A DNA stretch of 51,151 nt, from assembly GCA_947444195.1 (NCBI GenBank), contig CANEZL010000034.1:1-51151 (forward strand), written 5' to 3'. The stretch comes from Methylobacteriaceae bacterium. Lineage in GTDB: Bacteria; Pseudomonadota; Alphaproteobacteria; Rhizobiales; Beijerinckiaceae. Shown here one piece after another: positions 44,795 through 51,151 of this stretch (position 1 is the stretch's first letter; each line of letters opens with the position of its first letter). A program made the position numbers and the translations under genes. Below the pieces are notes generated by a model. It worked only from the letters and a program-made list of their open reading frames with translations. It was not told the origin of the DNA and did not search any database.

Positions 44795-45025
44795 TCAGGT
44801 ATCTTGTTCGGTGGCGCGAAGGCGCTGGGTGGCGCCTCTTTCCGCGTACCGGGCCAGGATTCTCTCGCCTCGGGCGACGCGCTCCGGGAAAAGCGGACGG
44901 CCTTGCAGCCTCTCGGCCCAGGCCGCGGCGAGGACGGCGCGTCGGTCATCGTTCGACGGCGTTTGCCCGGTGCCCGCGCGGATGGCGCGGAGCAGGGGAA
45001 AGATGCTGTCGTCCGTGCCAGCCAT
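44795..45025 (-). CDS. Small hypothetical protein between metF and metH
   Basis: 76 residues from ATG 45025, with GGGAG about nine bases upstream; an earlier in-frame ATG (45043) adds six residues. MAGTDDSIFPLLRAIRAGTG, then DDRRAVLAAAWAERLQGRPL and ERVARGERILARYAERG: a mostly helical, charged small protein with no cysteines and no domain I know. It lies 53 bp after metF and 51 bp before metH, all on one strand, so it should be co-expressed with them under the SahR-type operator. Confidence 0.6.
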   Translation of the reverse strand: MAGTDDSIFPLLRAIRAGTGQTPSNDDRRAVLAAAWAERLQGRPLFPERVARGERILARYAERGATQRLRATEQDT

Positions 45026-45078
45026 GGAGGCCGCTCCCGTCAACTCACCTCAGGATGAGGGCGAGGGGTGGATGGCGG

Positions 45079-45996
45079 TTACGCCGCCTTCGCCGCCACC
45101 TTCGGGGCCTGTGCGCGCAGGCCGAGGAGGTGGCAGATGGCGTAGACGAGGTCCGAGCGGTTCATCGAGTAGAAGTGGAAATCCTCCACGCCCCGGTCGA
45201 CGAGGTCGAGCACCTGCTCGGCGGCGACCGCGGCGGCGACGAGCCGGCGGGTCTCCACGTCGTTCTCCAGGCCCTCGAAACGGGCGGCGAGCCAGTAGGG
45301 CACCGAGGCGCCGGTGCGGCGGGCGAAGTTCGCCGCCTGCTTGAAGTTCTGCACCGGCAGGATGCCGGGGATGATCGGGATGTCGATCCCGGCGGCGCGC
45401 ACCTTGTCGAGGTAGCGCAGGTAGATCTCGTTATCGAAGAAGAACTGCGTGATCGCCTGGTCGGCGCCGGCATCGACCTTGGCCTTCAGGGCGTCGATGT
45501 CGGCGTCGAGCGAGGCGGCCTCCGGGTGCTTCTCCGGATAGGCCGAGACCGAGACCTTGAAGTCGCCGATGCGCTTGATGCCGGCCACGAGGTCGGCGGT
45601 CTGCGCGTAGCCGCCCGGATGGGGCCGGTAGGCGTGGCCGACGCCCTCGGCCGGATCGCCGCGCAGGGCCACGATGTGGCGCACGCCCGCATCCCAGTAG
45701 GACTGCACGACGCCGTCGATCTCCTCCTTCGTCGCGTCGACGCAGGTGAGGTGGGCGGCGGGCTTGAGGCCGGTCTCGCGGACCATGCGCGAAACGGTGT
45801 TGTGGGTGCGCTCCCGGGTGGAGCCGCCCGCGCCGTAGGTCACCGAGACGAATTTCGGCTGGAGCGGCGCGAGGCGCTCGATCGAGTTCCAGAGTATATT
45901 CTCCATCTCCTCCGACTTCGGCGGGAAGAACTCGATGGAGACGCGGATCGGGCGGTAGCCGTCCCGGCTGGCGCGGTGTTGGGAGGCTGAGGGCAT
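45079..45996 (-). CDS. metF: 5,10-methylenetetrahydrofolate reductase
   Basis: 305 residues, the normal bacterial MetF length. A flavin (FAD) barrel enzyme that makes 5-methyl-THF for MetH. Key regions: ISIEFFPPKS-like VSIEFFPPKSEEMENILWN with the catalytic glutamate, FVSVTYGAGGSTRERTHNTV, LRGDPAEG, GGYAQTADLVAGIK, GADQAITQFFFDNEIYLRYL and IPIIPGILPVQNF. It lies 55 bp downstream of the ArsR–methyltransferase regulator gene and upstream of metH. Confidence 0.97.
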   Translation of the reverse strand: MPSASQHRASRDGYRPIRVSIEFFPPKSEEMENILWNSIERLAPLQPKFVSVTYGAGGSTRERTHNTVSRMVRETGLKPAAHLTCVDATKEEIDGVVQSYWDAGVRHIVALRGDPAEGVGHAYRPHPGGYAQTADLVAGIKRIGDFKVSVSAYPEKHPEAASLDADIDALKAKVDAGADQAITQFFFDNEIYLRYLDKVRAAGIDIPIIPGILPVQNFKQAANFARRTGASVPYWLAARFEGLENDVETRRLVAAAVAAEQVLDLVDRGVEDFHFYSMNRSDLVYAICHLLGLRAQAPKVAAKAA

Positions 45997-46051
45997 CGGG
46001 ATCGTCCTCTATGTCGGTCGGTTCAGACGAGGCGTTTCGGAAGGTTCGGGA

Positions 46052-47062
46052 TCAGGCGACGGCGCGGACCGGCTCCGCCTGCTCCGTCTCGGCCTGGGTG
46101 CCGGAGGCGAGCCAGAGCGTCACGGTGAGCTGGCCGCGCTCGGCGGGGGCGAGATCGCGCACGGCGACCGCGCCGAGGCCGGCCTCGGCGAGCCAGCCCG
46201 AGACCTGGTCGGCGGCGAAGCCCAGGCGCCGATGGGCCTGCGATTCGCGCAGGAACTCGAGATCGTGGGGCGCGAAATCCACCACGAGGAGCCGGCCGCC
46301 CGGCGCCACGAGGCGGGCGGCCTCGCGCAGCGCCCGCGACGGGTCGTCGAGGTAGTGCAGCACCTGATGCACCACCACGAGATCGAAGGTGCCGCGGGCG
46401 AAGGGCGGCGCGTGGATGTCCCCCTGGCGCAGCTCCACCCGGGCGAGGCCGGCGCGCTCGAGATTGGCGCGGGCGACCGAGAGCATGGCGTGGCTCGAAT
46501 CGAGGCCGGTGGCCCGCTCGGCGCGGGGGCTGAGCAGGCCGAGCATCCGCCCGGTGCCGGTGCCGAGGTCGATCAGGCTGCGGATCGGCCGGGGGCCCAG
46601 CGCCTCCAGCACGGCCGCCTCGACGGTGGCCTCGGGCACGTGCAGGGAGCGCAGCTCGTCCCATTTCGGCGCGAGCCGCGCGAAGAAGGTCTGCGCCGCC
46701 TCCGCGCGCTGGGCGCGCACGGCCTCGCGCCGGGCGCGATCCTCGGAGAGCGGGGGGCCGCCCCGCTCCAGACCGGCGATCAGCGGATCGACGAGACCCG
46801 CCCGGCTCTCGGCGAGGCGGAAGAAGGCCCAGGCGCCCTCGCGGTGCCGCTCGACCAGGCCGGCCTCGACGAGGAGCTTCAGGTGCCGGGAGATCCGCGG
46901 CTGCGACTGGCCAAGGATGTCGGTGAGGTCGGAGACCGAGAGCTCGCCCTCCGCCAGCAGGGCGAGGATGCGCAGGCGCGTCTCCTCGGCGGCGGCGCGG
47001 AGAACACCGAGCGCATCGGGAAAGGCGACACTGCGCAGCAGGCTGACGACCTCGTGAGACAT
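46052..47062 (-). CDS. ArsR-type regulator fused to a SAM-methyltransferase domain (SahR-like)
   Basis: 336 residues from ATG 47062. The N-terminal winged helix (about 15-85) is ArsR-like: ETRLRILALLAEGELSVSDL, then LGQSQPRISRHLKLLVEAGL, VERHREGAWAFFRL. The C-terminal class I methyltransferase domain has SLIDLGTGTGRMLGLL (163-177) and VVVHQVLHYLDDPSRALREA. Fusions of this type (SahR) sense S-adenosylhomocysteine and control methionine-cycle genes in Proteobacteria. The position directly ahead of metF and metH fits. The methyltransferase fold may serve as the ligand sensor. The start overlaps its own operator, and no ribosome-binding site precedes it. Confidence 0.9.
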   Translation of the reverse strand: MSHEVVSLLRSVAFPDALGVLRAAAEETRLRILALLAEGELSVSDLTDILGQSQPRISRHLKLLVEAGLVERHREGAWAFFRLAESRAGLVDPLIAGLERGGPPLSEDRARREAVRAQRAEAAQTFFARLAPKWDELRSLHVPEATVEAAVLEALGPRPIRSLIDLGTGTGRMLGLLSPRAERATGLDSSHAMLSVARANLERAGLARVELRQGDIHAPPFARGTFDLVVVHQVLHYLDDPSRALREAARLVAPGGRLLVVDFAPHDLEFLRESQAHRRLGFAADQVSGWLAEAGLGAVAVRDLAPAERGQLTVTLWLASGTQAETEQAEPVRAVA

Positions 47063-47077
47063 AAAGATATCTTTATG
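47060..47077. promoter_or_regulatory. Perfect 18-bp palindromic operator for the SahR-like regulator
   Basis: CATAAAGATATCTTTATG is fully self-complementary. Its outer ATG (minus strand 47062-47060) is the start codon of the regulator gene. It resembles the SahR motif as I remember it (ATAAAGATATCTTTAT type). On the minus strand, CTTGCG and TAAAGA, 18 bases apart, could be the -35 and -10, putting the transcript start at or next to the ATG. Confidence 0.8.
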
Positions 47078-47796
47078 TGCGTTCCGGCGGGGACGCAAGC
47101 GGCTTTTTGCGGGCGCGGTCATCCGGCACTGCGGCGCAGGGGTGCGGGACGGCGATGGTATGTGGCAGGGTGGAGGTGCTGCCGTCATTCTGGAGCCGCG
47201 TGAGCGGGCTGGACGAACCGGGTGGCCAACCCGGATTCGAAGCCTTGCGCCGTGGAGTGATTCCTGATCCGTCTGATCGCTTCGGTGATTTCGGGGGCTT
47301 AACCCTTCCCCCTTGCGGCAAAGCACGCGCTCTCCCTCCCCCCACCGATCTCGGGCCTGCCCGAGATCGGCTTACCTCTGCCCAAGTCGGGCAAGCCCGA
47401 CTTGGGTTGGGGGAGGGTGGCCCCTGCGTCAGCAGGGGTCGGGAGAGGGGTGCGACGGTGCAGGACAGCGCTCGGCATCGACGCGGCGCCTCTCTCGGAA
47501 GCCGGGTTCCCCTCTCCCGCCTCGCTCCGCTCGACACCCTCCCCCGCAGAGGGGGGAGGGAGAGCGTGGAGAAGTCCGAATCCCGTGGCCCGCACGGGAG
47601 ACGGGACCCGCGCCTCGTCCGAGAACCGTCGAGGATAGCGTTGGGGTTCCAGGATCCGCGCGCGTCCGGTCCTTGCAGGGAGGAGAGGCGCGGGAACCCG
47701 CACCGGTGCGGCTGGACGATGTCTCGGGAGAGGAAACGCGGATGCCGTCGATCCCCTTCGCGGGGCGGGCGCTCTTGCAGGGCGCGCCGCGATCGA
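47078..47796. repeat. Gene-free region with a cluster of stem-loops
   Basis: No credible gene in ~720 bp. 47345-47370 is a perfect 12-bp stem with a CT loop (CCGATCTCGGGC / GCCCGAGATCGG). 47381-47406 is a second with an AA loop (CCCAAGTCGGGC / GCCCGACTTGGG). 47421-47438 is a third (CCCCTGC / GCAGGGG). Purine/pyrimidine tracts (CTCCCTCCCCCC, GGGGGAGGG) flank them, and a related block appears at 47505-47570. Confidence 0.65.
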
Positions 47797-48216
47797 TCAG
47801 TCGTCGCGGTAGACCCGCTCGCGGCGCTCGTGGCGCTCCTGCGCTTCCAGGGAGAGGGTCGCGATCGGGCGCGCGTCGAGGCGCTTCAGCGAGATCGGCT
47901 CGCCGGTCTCCTCGCAATAGCCGTAGGAGCCGTCCTCGATGCGGGCGAGCGCGGCGTCGATCTTGCCGGTGAGCTTGCGCTGGCGGTCGCGGGCGCGCAA
48001 CTCGATCGCGCGGTCGGTCTCGGAGGAGGCGCGGTCGGCGATGTCGGGATGGTTCTCGTTCTCGCTCTGGAGAGCGACCAGGGTGTCCTGAGCCTCGCGC
48101 AGGATGTCGTTCTTCCAGCCCAGGAGCTTACGCCGAAAGTACTCGCGCTGCCGCTCGTTCATGAAGGGCTCGTCGTCGGAAGGTGTGTAACCCTCCTCCA
48201 GCGTCACCTTCGCCAT
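47797..48216 (-). CDS. dksA: RNA polymerase-binding transcription factor DksA
   Basis: 139 residues from ATG 48216. A coiled-coil hairpin (NERQREYFRRKLLGWKNDIL, then SSETDRAIELRARDRQRKLTG) inserts into the RNA polymerase secondary channel and works with ppGpp. The C-terminal globule reads YGYCEETGEPISLKRLDARP and then IATLSLEAQERHERRERVY. Only one of the four zinc cysteines of E. coli DksA remains, which is usual for alphaproteobacterial DksA as far as I recall. The coiled-coil tip acidic pair is not the E. coli DxxDxA exactly: DIADRASSETDRA holds it. Confidence 0.95.
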   Translation of the reverse strand: MAKVTLEEGYTPSDDEPFMNERQREYFRRKLLGWKNDILREAQDTLVALQSENENHPDIADRASSETDRAIELRARDRQRKLTGKIDAALARIEDGSYGYCEETGEPISLKRLDARPIATLSLEAQERHERRERVYRDD

Positions 48217-48385
48217 ATGCGCCCTCACACTCGTCTCTGAAGCCTGCCGACGGCGATAAGCCCGAGCCGTATAGTCGAGGCGCAGAGCGGCCACAACGGA
48301 TCCGACGCAAGGTTCGGACCCCGATCGAAGGATGCGCGCGGATGCGGCTTCCCGGACACGGTCTGGTTGCGTTCCCGCGGTCCCG

Positions 48386-49417
48386 TCAGGGCTGGGCGCC
48401 CGCGCCCAGGCGCGCCAGGGCCCCGGCGACGGCCTCGGCGAGGGGCCGGGCAAGGGCGTGGCGGTAGTGGCTGCGGTCGAAGAACAGCGCGGGGTCGCCC
48501 GCGTCCGGCCCGTCCCGGCGCCAGTCGAGGAGCGCGCTGCGGGGATGGCTGGCGAGGGCTGCCGCCAGCGCGGACTTGCAGGCGGCCTCCGCCGCCGCCC
48601 GGGGCGTGCCCGGCCGCGGCAGGGCGGCGCGGTAGACGGGGGGCAGCACGACCACGACGGGGGTGGCGGCGGGCACCCGGGCGAGCGCCGCGCGCAAGGC
48701 GTCCGCGGCCGGGAACGGACCGCCGCGGCCGGGATCGGGCTCATCCGGCACCGGGCGCTCGCGGGCGGCGGCGTGGCGCGGATCGCTGCCGAAGCCCTGC
48801 TTCAGGTAATCGGGCTCGTAGTCCCACCAGCCGTCGGCGCGGGCGTGCGGGCGCTTCCGCCGCAGGAGCCAGCCGATCCGCTCGATCACCTCCTGGGCCA
48901 CGGCGTAGCGCATGAGCCCGCGCAGGTAGTCGGGCAGGTCCGCGGCGAACAACCAGAACGGGAACGGCTTGTCGTTGCGGAGCGTCGGATCGTCCGTGCA
49001 CCAGAAATCGTCGGGCGCCAGCACGATGGCCCGCGGGGCGGGGTGGTGGCGCAGGAACCAGTCGAGCACGACGAGCTGCTCGCGCGGTCCCGTGGCCGGG
49101 ATGGCGAGCTGCACGAAGGCGAGGCCGGTGAGCCGGCCCAAGCGCTCCGGCTCGACGAGCTGGATGTGCGAGTTGCCGATGATCGCGGCCCCGAAGGCCG
49201 GATCGCGCCCGCGCAGGGCGGCGGCCGTGCGCGGGCCCTGCGGGCGCACCGCCCCGACCGAGGCGAGGCGGGAGCGCCCGCTGTCGTAGGGGTCGAGGAG
49301 GAAGGCCAGGGCGAGATAGCCCGCCACGAGGCCGATGGCGGCCAGGACGAACCCCCGCGCGAAGCGGTGCCAGGGATCGGTCGGCGGGTCGGCGGGATCC
49401 GGTGGGCGCGCGGGCAT
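48386..49417 (-). CDS. SGNH-hydrolase-like membrane-anchored protein, partner of the MBOAT gene
   Basis: 343 residues from ATG 49417, 4 bp after the MBOAT stop; an in-frame ATG at 49456 would overlap it by 35 bp. One N-terminal membrane helix (GFVLAAIGLVAGYLALAFLL) is followed by an extracytoplasmic domain. AAIIGNSHIQLVEPERLGRL resembles block I of SGNH/AlgX-J-type proteins (G-N/D-S). The C-terminal LFFDRSHYRHALARPLAEAV supplies the D-x-x-H pair. WDYEPDYLKQGFG and APDDFWCTDDP are of unknown role. Genes of this type sit next to AlgI-like MBOAT proteins and assist O-acylation of an exported glycan. That role is inferred from context. Confidence 0.78.
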   Translation of the reverse strand: MPARPPDPADPPTDPWHRFARGFVLAAIGLVAGYLALAFLLDPYDSGRSRLASVGAVRPQGPRTAAALRGRDPAFGAAIIGNSHIQLVEPERLGRLTGLAFVQLAIPATGPREQLVVLDWFLRHHPAPRAIVLAPDDFWCTDDPTLRNDKPFPFWLFAADLPDYLRGLMRYAVAQEVIERIGWLLRRKRPHARADGWWDYEPDYLKQGFGSDPRHAAARERPVPDEPDPGRGGPFPAADALRAALARVPAATPVVVVLPPVYRAALPRPGTPRAAAEAACKSALAAALASHPRSALLDWRRDGPDAGDPALFFDRSHYRHALARPLAEAVAGALARLGAGAQP

Positions 49418-49421
49418 CGGA

Positions 49422-50813
49422 TCAGAACTGGAAGTAGATGAACTCGTAGTTCGCATCGTCCCCGATCTTGAGGAGGACGACCACGAACAGGAGCGCGAAC
49501 AGCATCGCCAGCGCCCGCGACGGCGGCAGACGATGAACCGCGGCCCAGGCGGTGGGGCCGATCATGGCCACCGCCGCCGCCGCCGCGATGGCGCGCCACT
49601 TGAAGCCCGTGGGCGAGGGCGGCGCGAGGCCGGCGAGCCCCTCGTAGATCCGCAGCGCCCCCTCGAAGCTCGTGGCGCGGAACAGCACCCAGGTCAGCAC
49701 CACGAACAGGCCGGTGAGCAGCCAGCCGAGGAGGCGCGGCATCGGCAGCCCCGCCCGCCGCCAGAGCACGCCCGCGCCGAGGCCGAGCCCGTGCAGCGCC
49801 CCCCAGGCCACGAAGGTGAGCCCCGCCCCGTGCCAGAGCCCGCCGAGCGCCATGGTGGCGAAGAGCGCCCCGACCTGGATGGCGAGCCCCCGCCGGTTGC
49901 CCCCCATCGGGATGTAGAGATAGTCGCGCAGGAAGCGCGACAGGGTCATGTGCCAGCGCCGCCAGAAGTCGCTGAGCGAGGCGGCGCGGTAGGGCACGTC
50001 GAAGTTCTGCGGCAGCACGACGCCGAACAGGAGCGCGATGCCGAGCGCCATGTCGGTGTAGCCGGAGAAGTCGAAGTAGATCTGGAAGGTGAAGCCGAGC
50101 GTGGCCTGCCACGCCTCCGCCGCCCCGATGGCGCGGCCGGCCTCCGCCGCCTGGAAGACCGGGTTCACGTAGGGCGCCAGGGGGTCGCCGAGGAGGACCT
50201 TCTTGGCGAGCCCCACCGTGAGCAGCATCAGCCCGCGCCCGATCCGCTCGGCGGCGTCCGGCCGGGCGTAAGGGCGCTCCTCGAACTGGTGCATGATCTC
50301 GCTCCAGCGCACGAGGGGGCCGGCGAGAACCTGCGGGAAGAAGGCGATGTAGAGGGCGTACCGGACGAGGCCGAAGCCCGGCGCGCGGCCGGCGCGCAGG
50401 TCGGTCAGGTACATGATGTGGTGGAAGGTGAAGAACGAGATCCCGAGGGGCAGGACCCAGCCCGGCCGGGCGAGGTCGACCCCCGGCAGGAGGTCGGCGA
50501 GGCCCGCGAGGAAGTCGAGATACTTGAAGAGCGCCAATACCGCGAGGTTGCCGGCGATCGCGGCCGGGATCAGCCAGTCGCCCGAGGTCCCGCCGTCCCG
50601 CGCGCGCAGGAAGGCGCGGGCCACGCCCCAGTTGACGAGGATGGAGGCCGCCAGCAGCGGCACGAAGCGCGGATCCCACCAGCCGTAGAAGACGAAGGAG
50701 AGGGCCAGGAGGACCGGCAGCCGCCAGGCCGGCCGGTAGCGCTCGGCCAGCCCGTGCAGCGCCAGGGCGGCGGGCAGGAAGGCGAGCAGGAAGACGAAGG
50801 AGTTGAACAGCAT
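49422..50813 (-). CDS. MBOAT-family O-acyltransferase (AlgI-like)
   Basis: 463 residues and about 10-12 membrane helices. It carries the family signature sequences: LSFVFYGWWDPRFVPLL, LPLGISFFTFHHIMYLTDL, FFPQVLAGPLVRWSEIMHQF, FQIYFDFSGYTDMALGIALL and NFDVPYRAASLSDFWRRWHM. The catalytic histidine is in GGLWHGAGLTFVAWG (H328). AlgI-type proteins move acetyl groups across the inner membrane for O-acetylation of exopolysaccharide, cellulose or peptidoglycan. The next gene (SGNH-like) may complete the transfer. No polysaccharide synthase is in the window, so the acceptor is unknown. Confidence 0.95.
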   Translation of the reverse strand: MLFNSFVFLLAFLPAALALHGLAERYRPAWRLPVLLALSFVFYGWWDPRFVPLLAASILVNWGVARAFLRARDGGTSGDWLIPAAIAGNLAVLALFKYLDFLAGLADLLPGVDLARPGWVLPLGISFFTFHHIMYLTDLRAGRAPGFGLVRYALYIAFFPQVLAGPLVRWSEIMHQFEERPYARPDAAERIGRGLMLLTVGLAKKVLLGDPLAPYVNPVFQAAEAGRAIGAAEAWQATLGFTFQIYFDFSGYTDMALGIALLFGVVLPQNFDVPYRAASLSDFWRRWHMTLSRFLRDYLYIPMGGNRRGLAIQVGALFATMALGGLWHGAGLTFVAWGALHGLGLGAGVLWRRAGLPMPRLLGWLLTGLFVVLTWVLFRATSFEGALRIYEGLAGLAPPSPTGFKWRAIAAAAAVAMIGPTAWAAVHRLPPSRALAMLFALLFVVVLLKIGDDANYEFIYFQF

Positions 50814-50926
50814 CGGCCGCCGAACCGGCAGGGCCGGGCAGGATTTCCTCGGGGCGGCCTTGTCGGGGATCGCGGCCGGGGCGTCAATCGCGGGCCCTGG
50901 GACGCCGGGAGCTTACGGGTGCAGGG

Positions 50927-51151
50927 TCACGGCTGCTTGTGGATGGGATCGACCCAGTAGACGGTCTCGGGCGCCTCCGCGGCGGCGACGTCCGGCAGGT
51001 TCACCACGACCGCCTCGTTGTCGGACCGCACCAGCACGCAGTGCAGGGGCTCGTCGGTGGAGGCGTTGATCTCCTGGTGCGGCACGTAAGGGGGCACGAA
51101 GATGAAGTCGCCGGGCCCGGCTTCCGCCACGTATTCGAGCCGCTCGCCCCA
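50927..51151 (-). CDS. Cupin-domain protein, C-terminal part (cut by window end)
   Basis: The frame is open through the right edge of the window (visible part begins WGERLEYVAEAGPGDFIFVP). GDFIFVPPYVPHQEINASTD is the cupin second motif with its metal-binding histidine, followed by LHCVLVRSDNEAVVVNLPD. Small single-domain cupins have many roles. The family member cannot be named from ~74 residues. Confidence 0.85.
   Translation of the reverse strand, partial: WGERLEYVAEAGPGDFIFVPPYVPHQEINASTDEPLHCVLVRSDNEAVVVNLPDVAAAEAPETVYWVDPIHKQP

Noticed and set aside
44744..45078. Cobalamin or SAM riboswitch ahead of metH
   Set aside because: No B12-box-like or SAM-aptamer motifs were seen. The upstream SahR-type operator gives a sufficient explanation for control.

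Overview
The window is about 51 kb of very GC-rich DNA with alphaproteobacterial gene content. A genus in or near Methylobacterium/Methylorubrum is the best guess. The basis is a membrane formate dehydrogenase, an ArsR–methyltransferase (SahR-type) regulator ahead of metF and metH, a DksA with a single zinc-region cysteine, and many short intergenic palindromic repeats of the kind I associate with that group. No 16S sequence is present, so the genus is an inference.

Layout. 1-330: probable promoter and leader of an rRNA operon that leaves the window to the left (boxA on the minus strand). 789-5869 (+): rlmN, an outer-membrane barrel-like protein, an AsmA-family protein and an RND adaptor. 6154-10334 (-): RND permease and a second adaptor. 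10594-13243 (-): OmpA-family protein and a caspase-fold/TPR protein that has lost both catalytic residues. 13605-18908: TRAP transporter (dctM, dctQ, dctP) and a hot-dog hydratase, divergent from a LysR regulator. 19032-23281: gltX, small ORFs, an IS630-type insertion sequence inside intergenic repeats, an orphan NepR-like ORF and a secreted protein. 23598-29416 (+): selenocysteine formate dehydrogenase operon (alpha, beta, gamma, FdhE). 29521-32640 (-): lipoprotein, rlmE, ppx/gppA, a stand-alone receiver. 32946-36536 (+): double cold-shock-domain protein, a small secreted protein, an L,D-transpeptidase and a metallo-beta-lactamase-fold hydrolase. 36665-38137 (-): amino-acid permease, followed by a ~380-bp AT-rich island and a decayed IS481-type transposase. 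39762-47062 (-): lipoprotein, vapBC, and the methionine cluster sahR-metF-orf-metH. 47797-51151 (-): dksA, an SGNH-like/MBOAT acyltransferase pair, and the end of a cupin gene.

How parts work together. The formate dehydrogenase needs Sec insertion at an in-frame TGA at 24192, and a candidate SECIS hairpin follows it directly. The methionine block should be controlled by one perfect palindrome that overlaps the first gene's start codon. The TRAP/hydratase/LysR block looks like uptake and CoA-level hydration of a small dicarboxylate.

The most unusual pattern is in the repeats. Two families of palindromic elements recur between genes, and for eight genes the stop codon lies in the terminal bases of such an element (TGA of TGATACG, or TAG of CTAG). 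I found no CRISPR array, tRNA or phage. No large undescribed system is obvious. The best leads are the stop-codon repeats, the dead caspase-TPR protein, the RND pump flanked by two adaptors, the orphan NepR-like protein and the AT-rich island.
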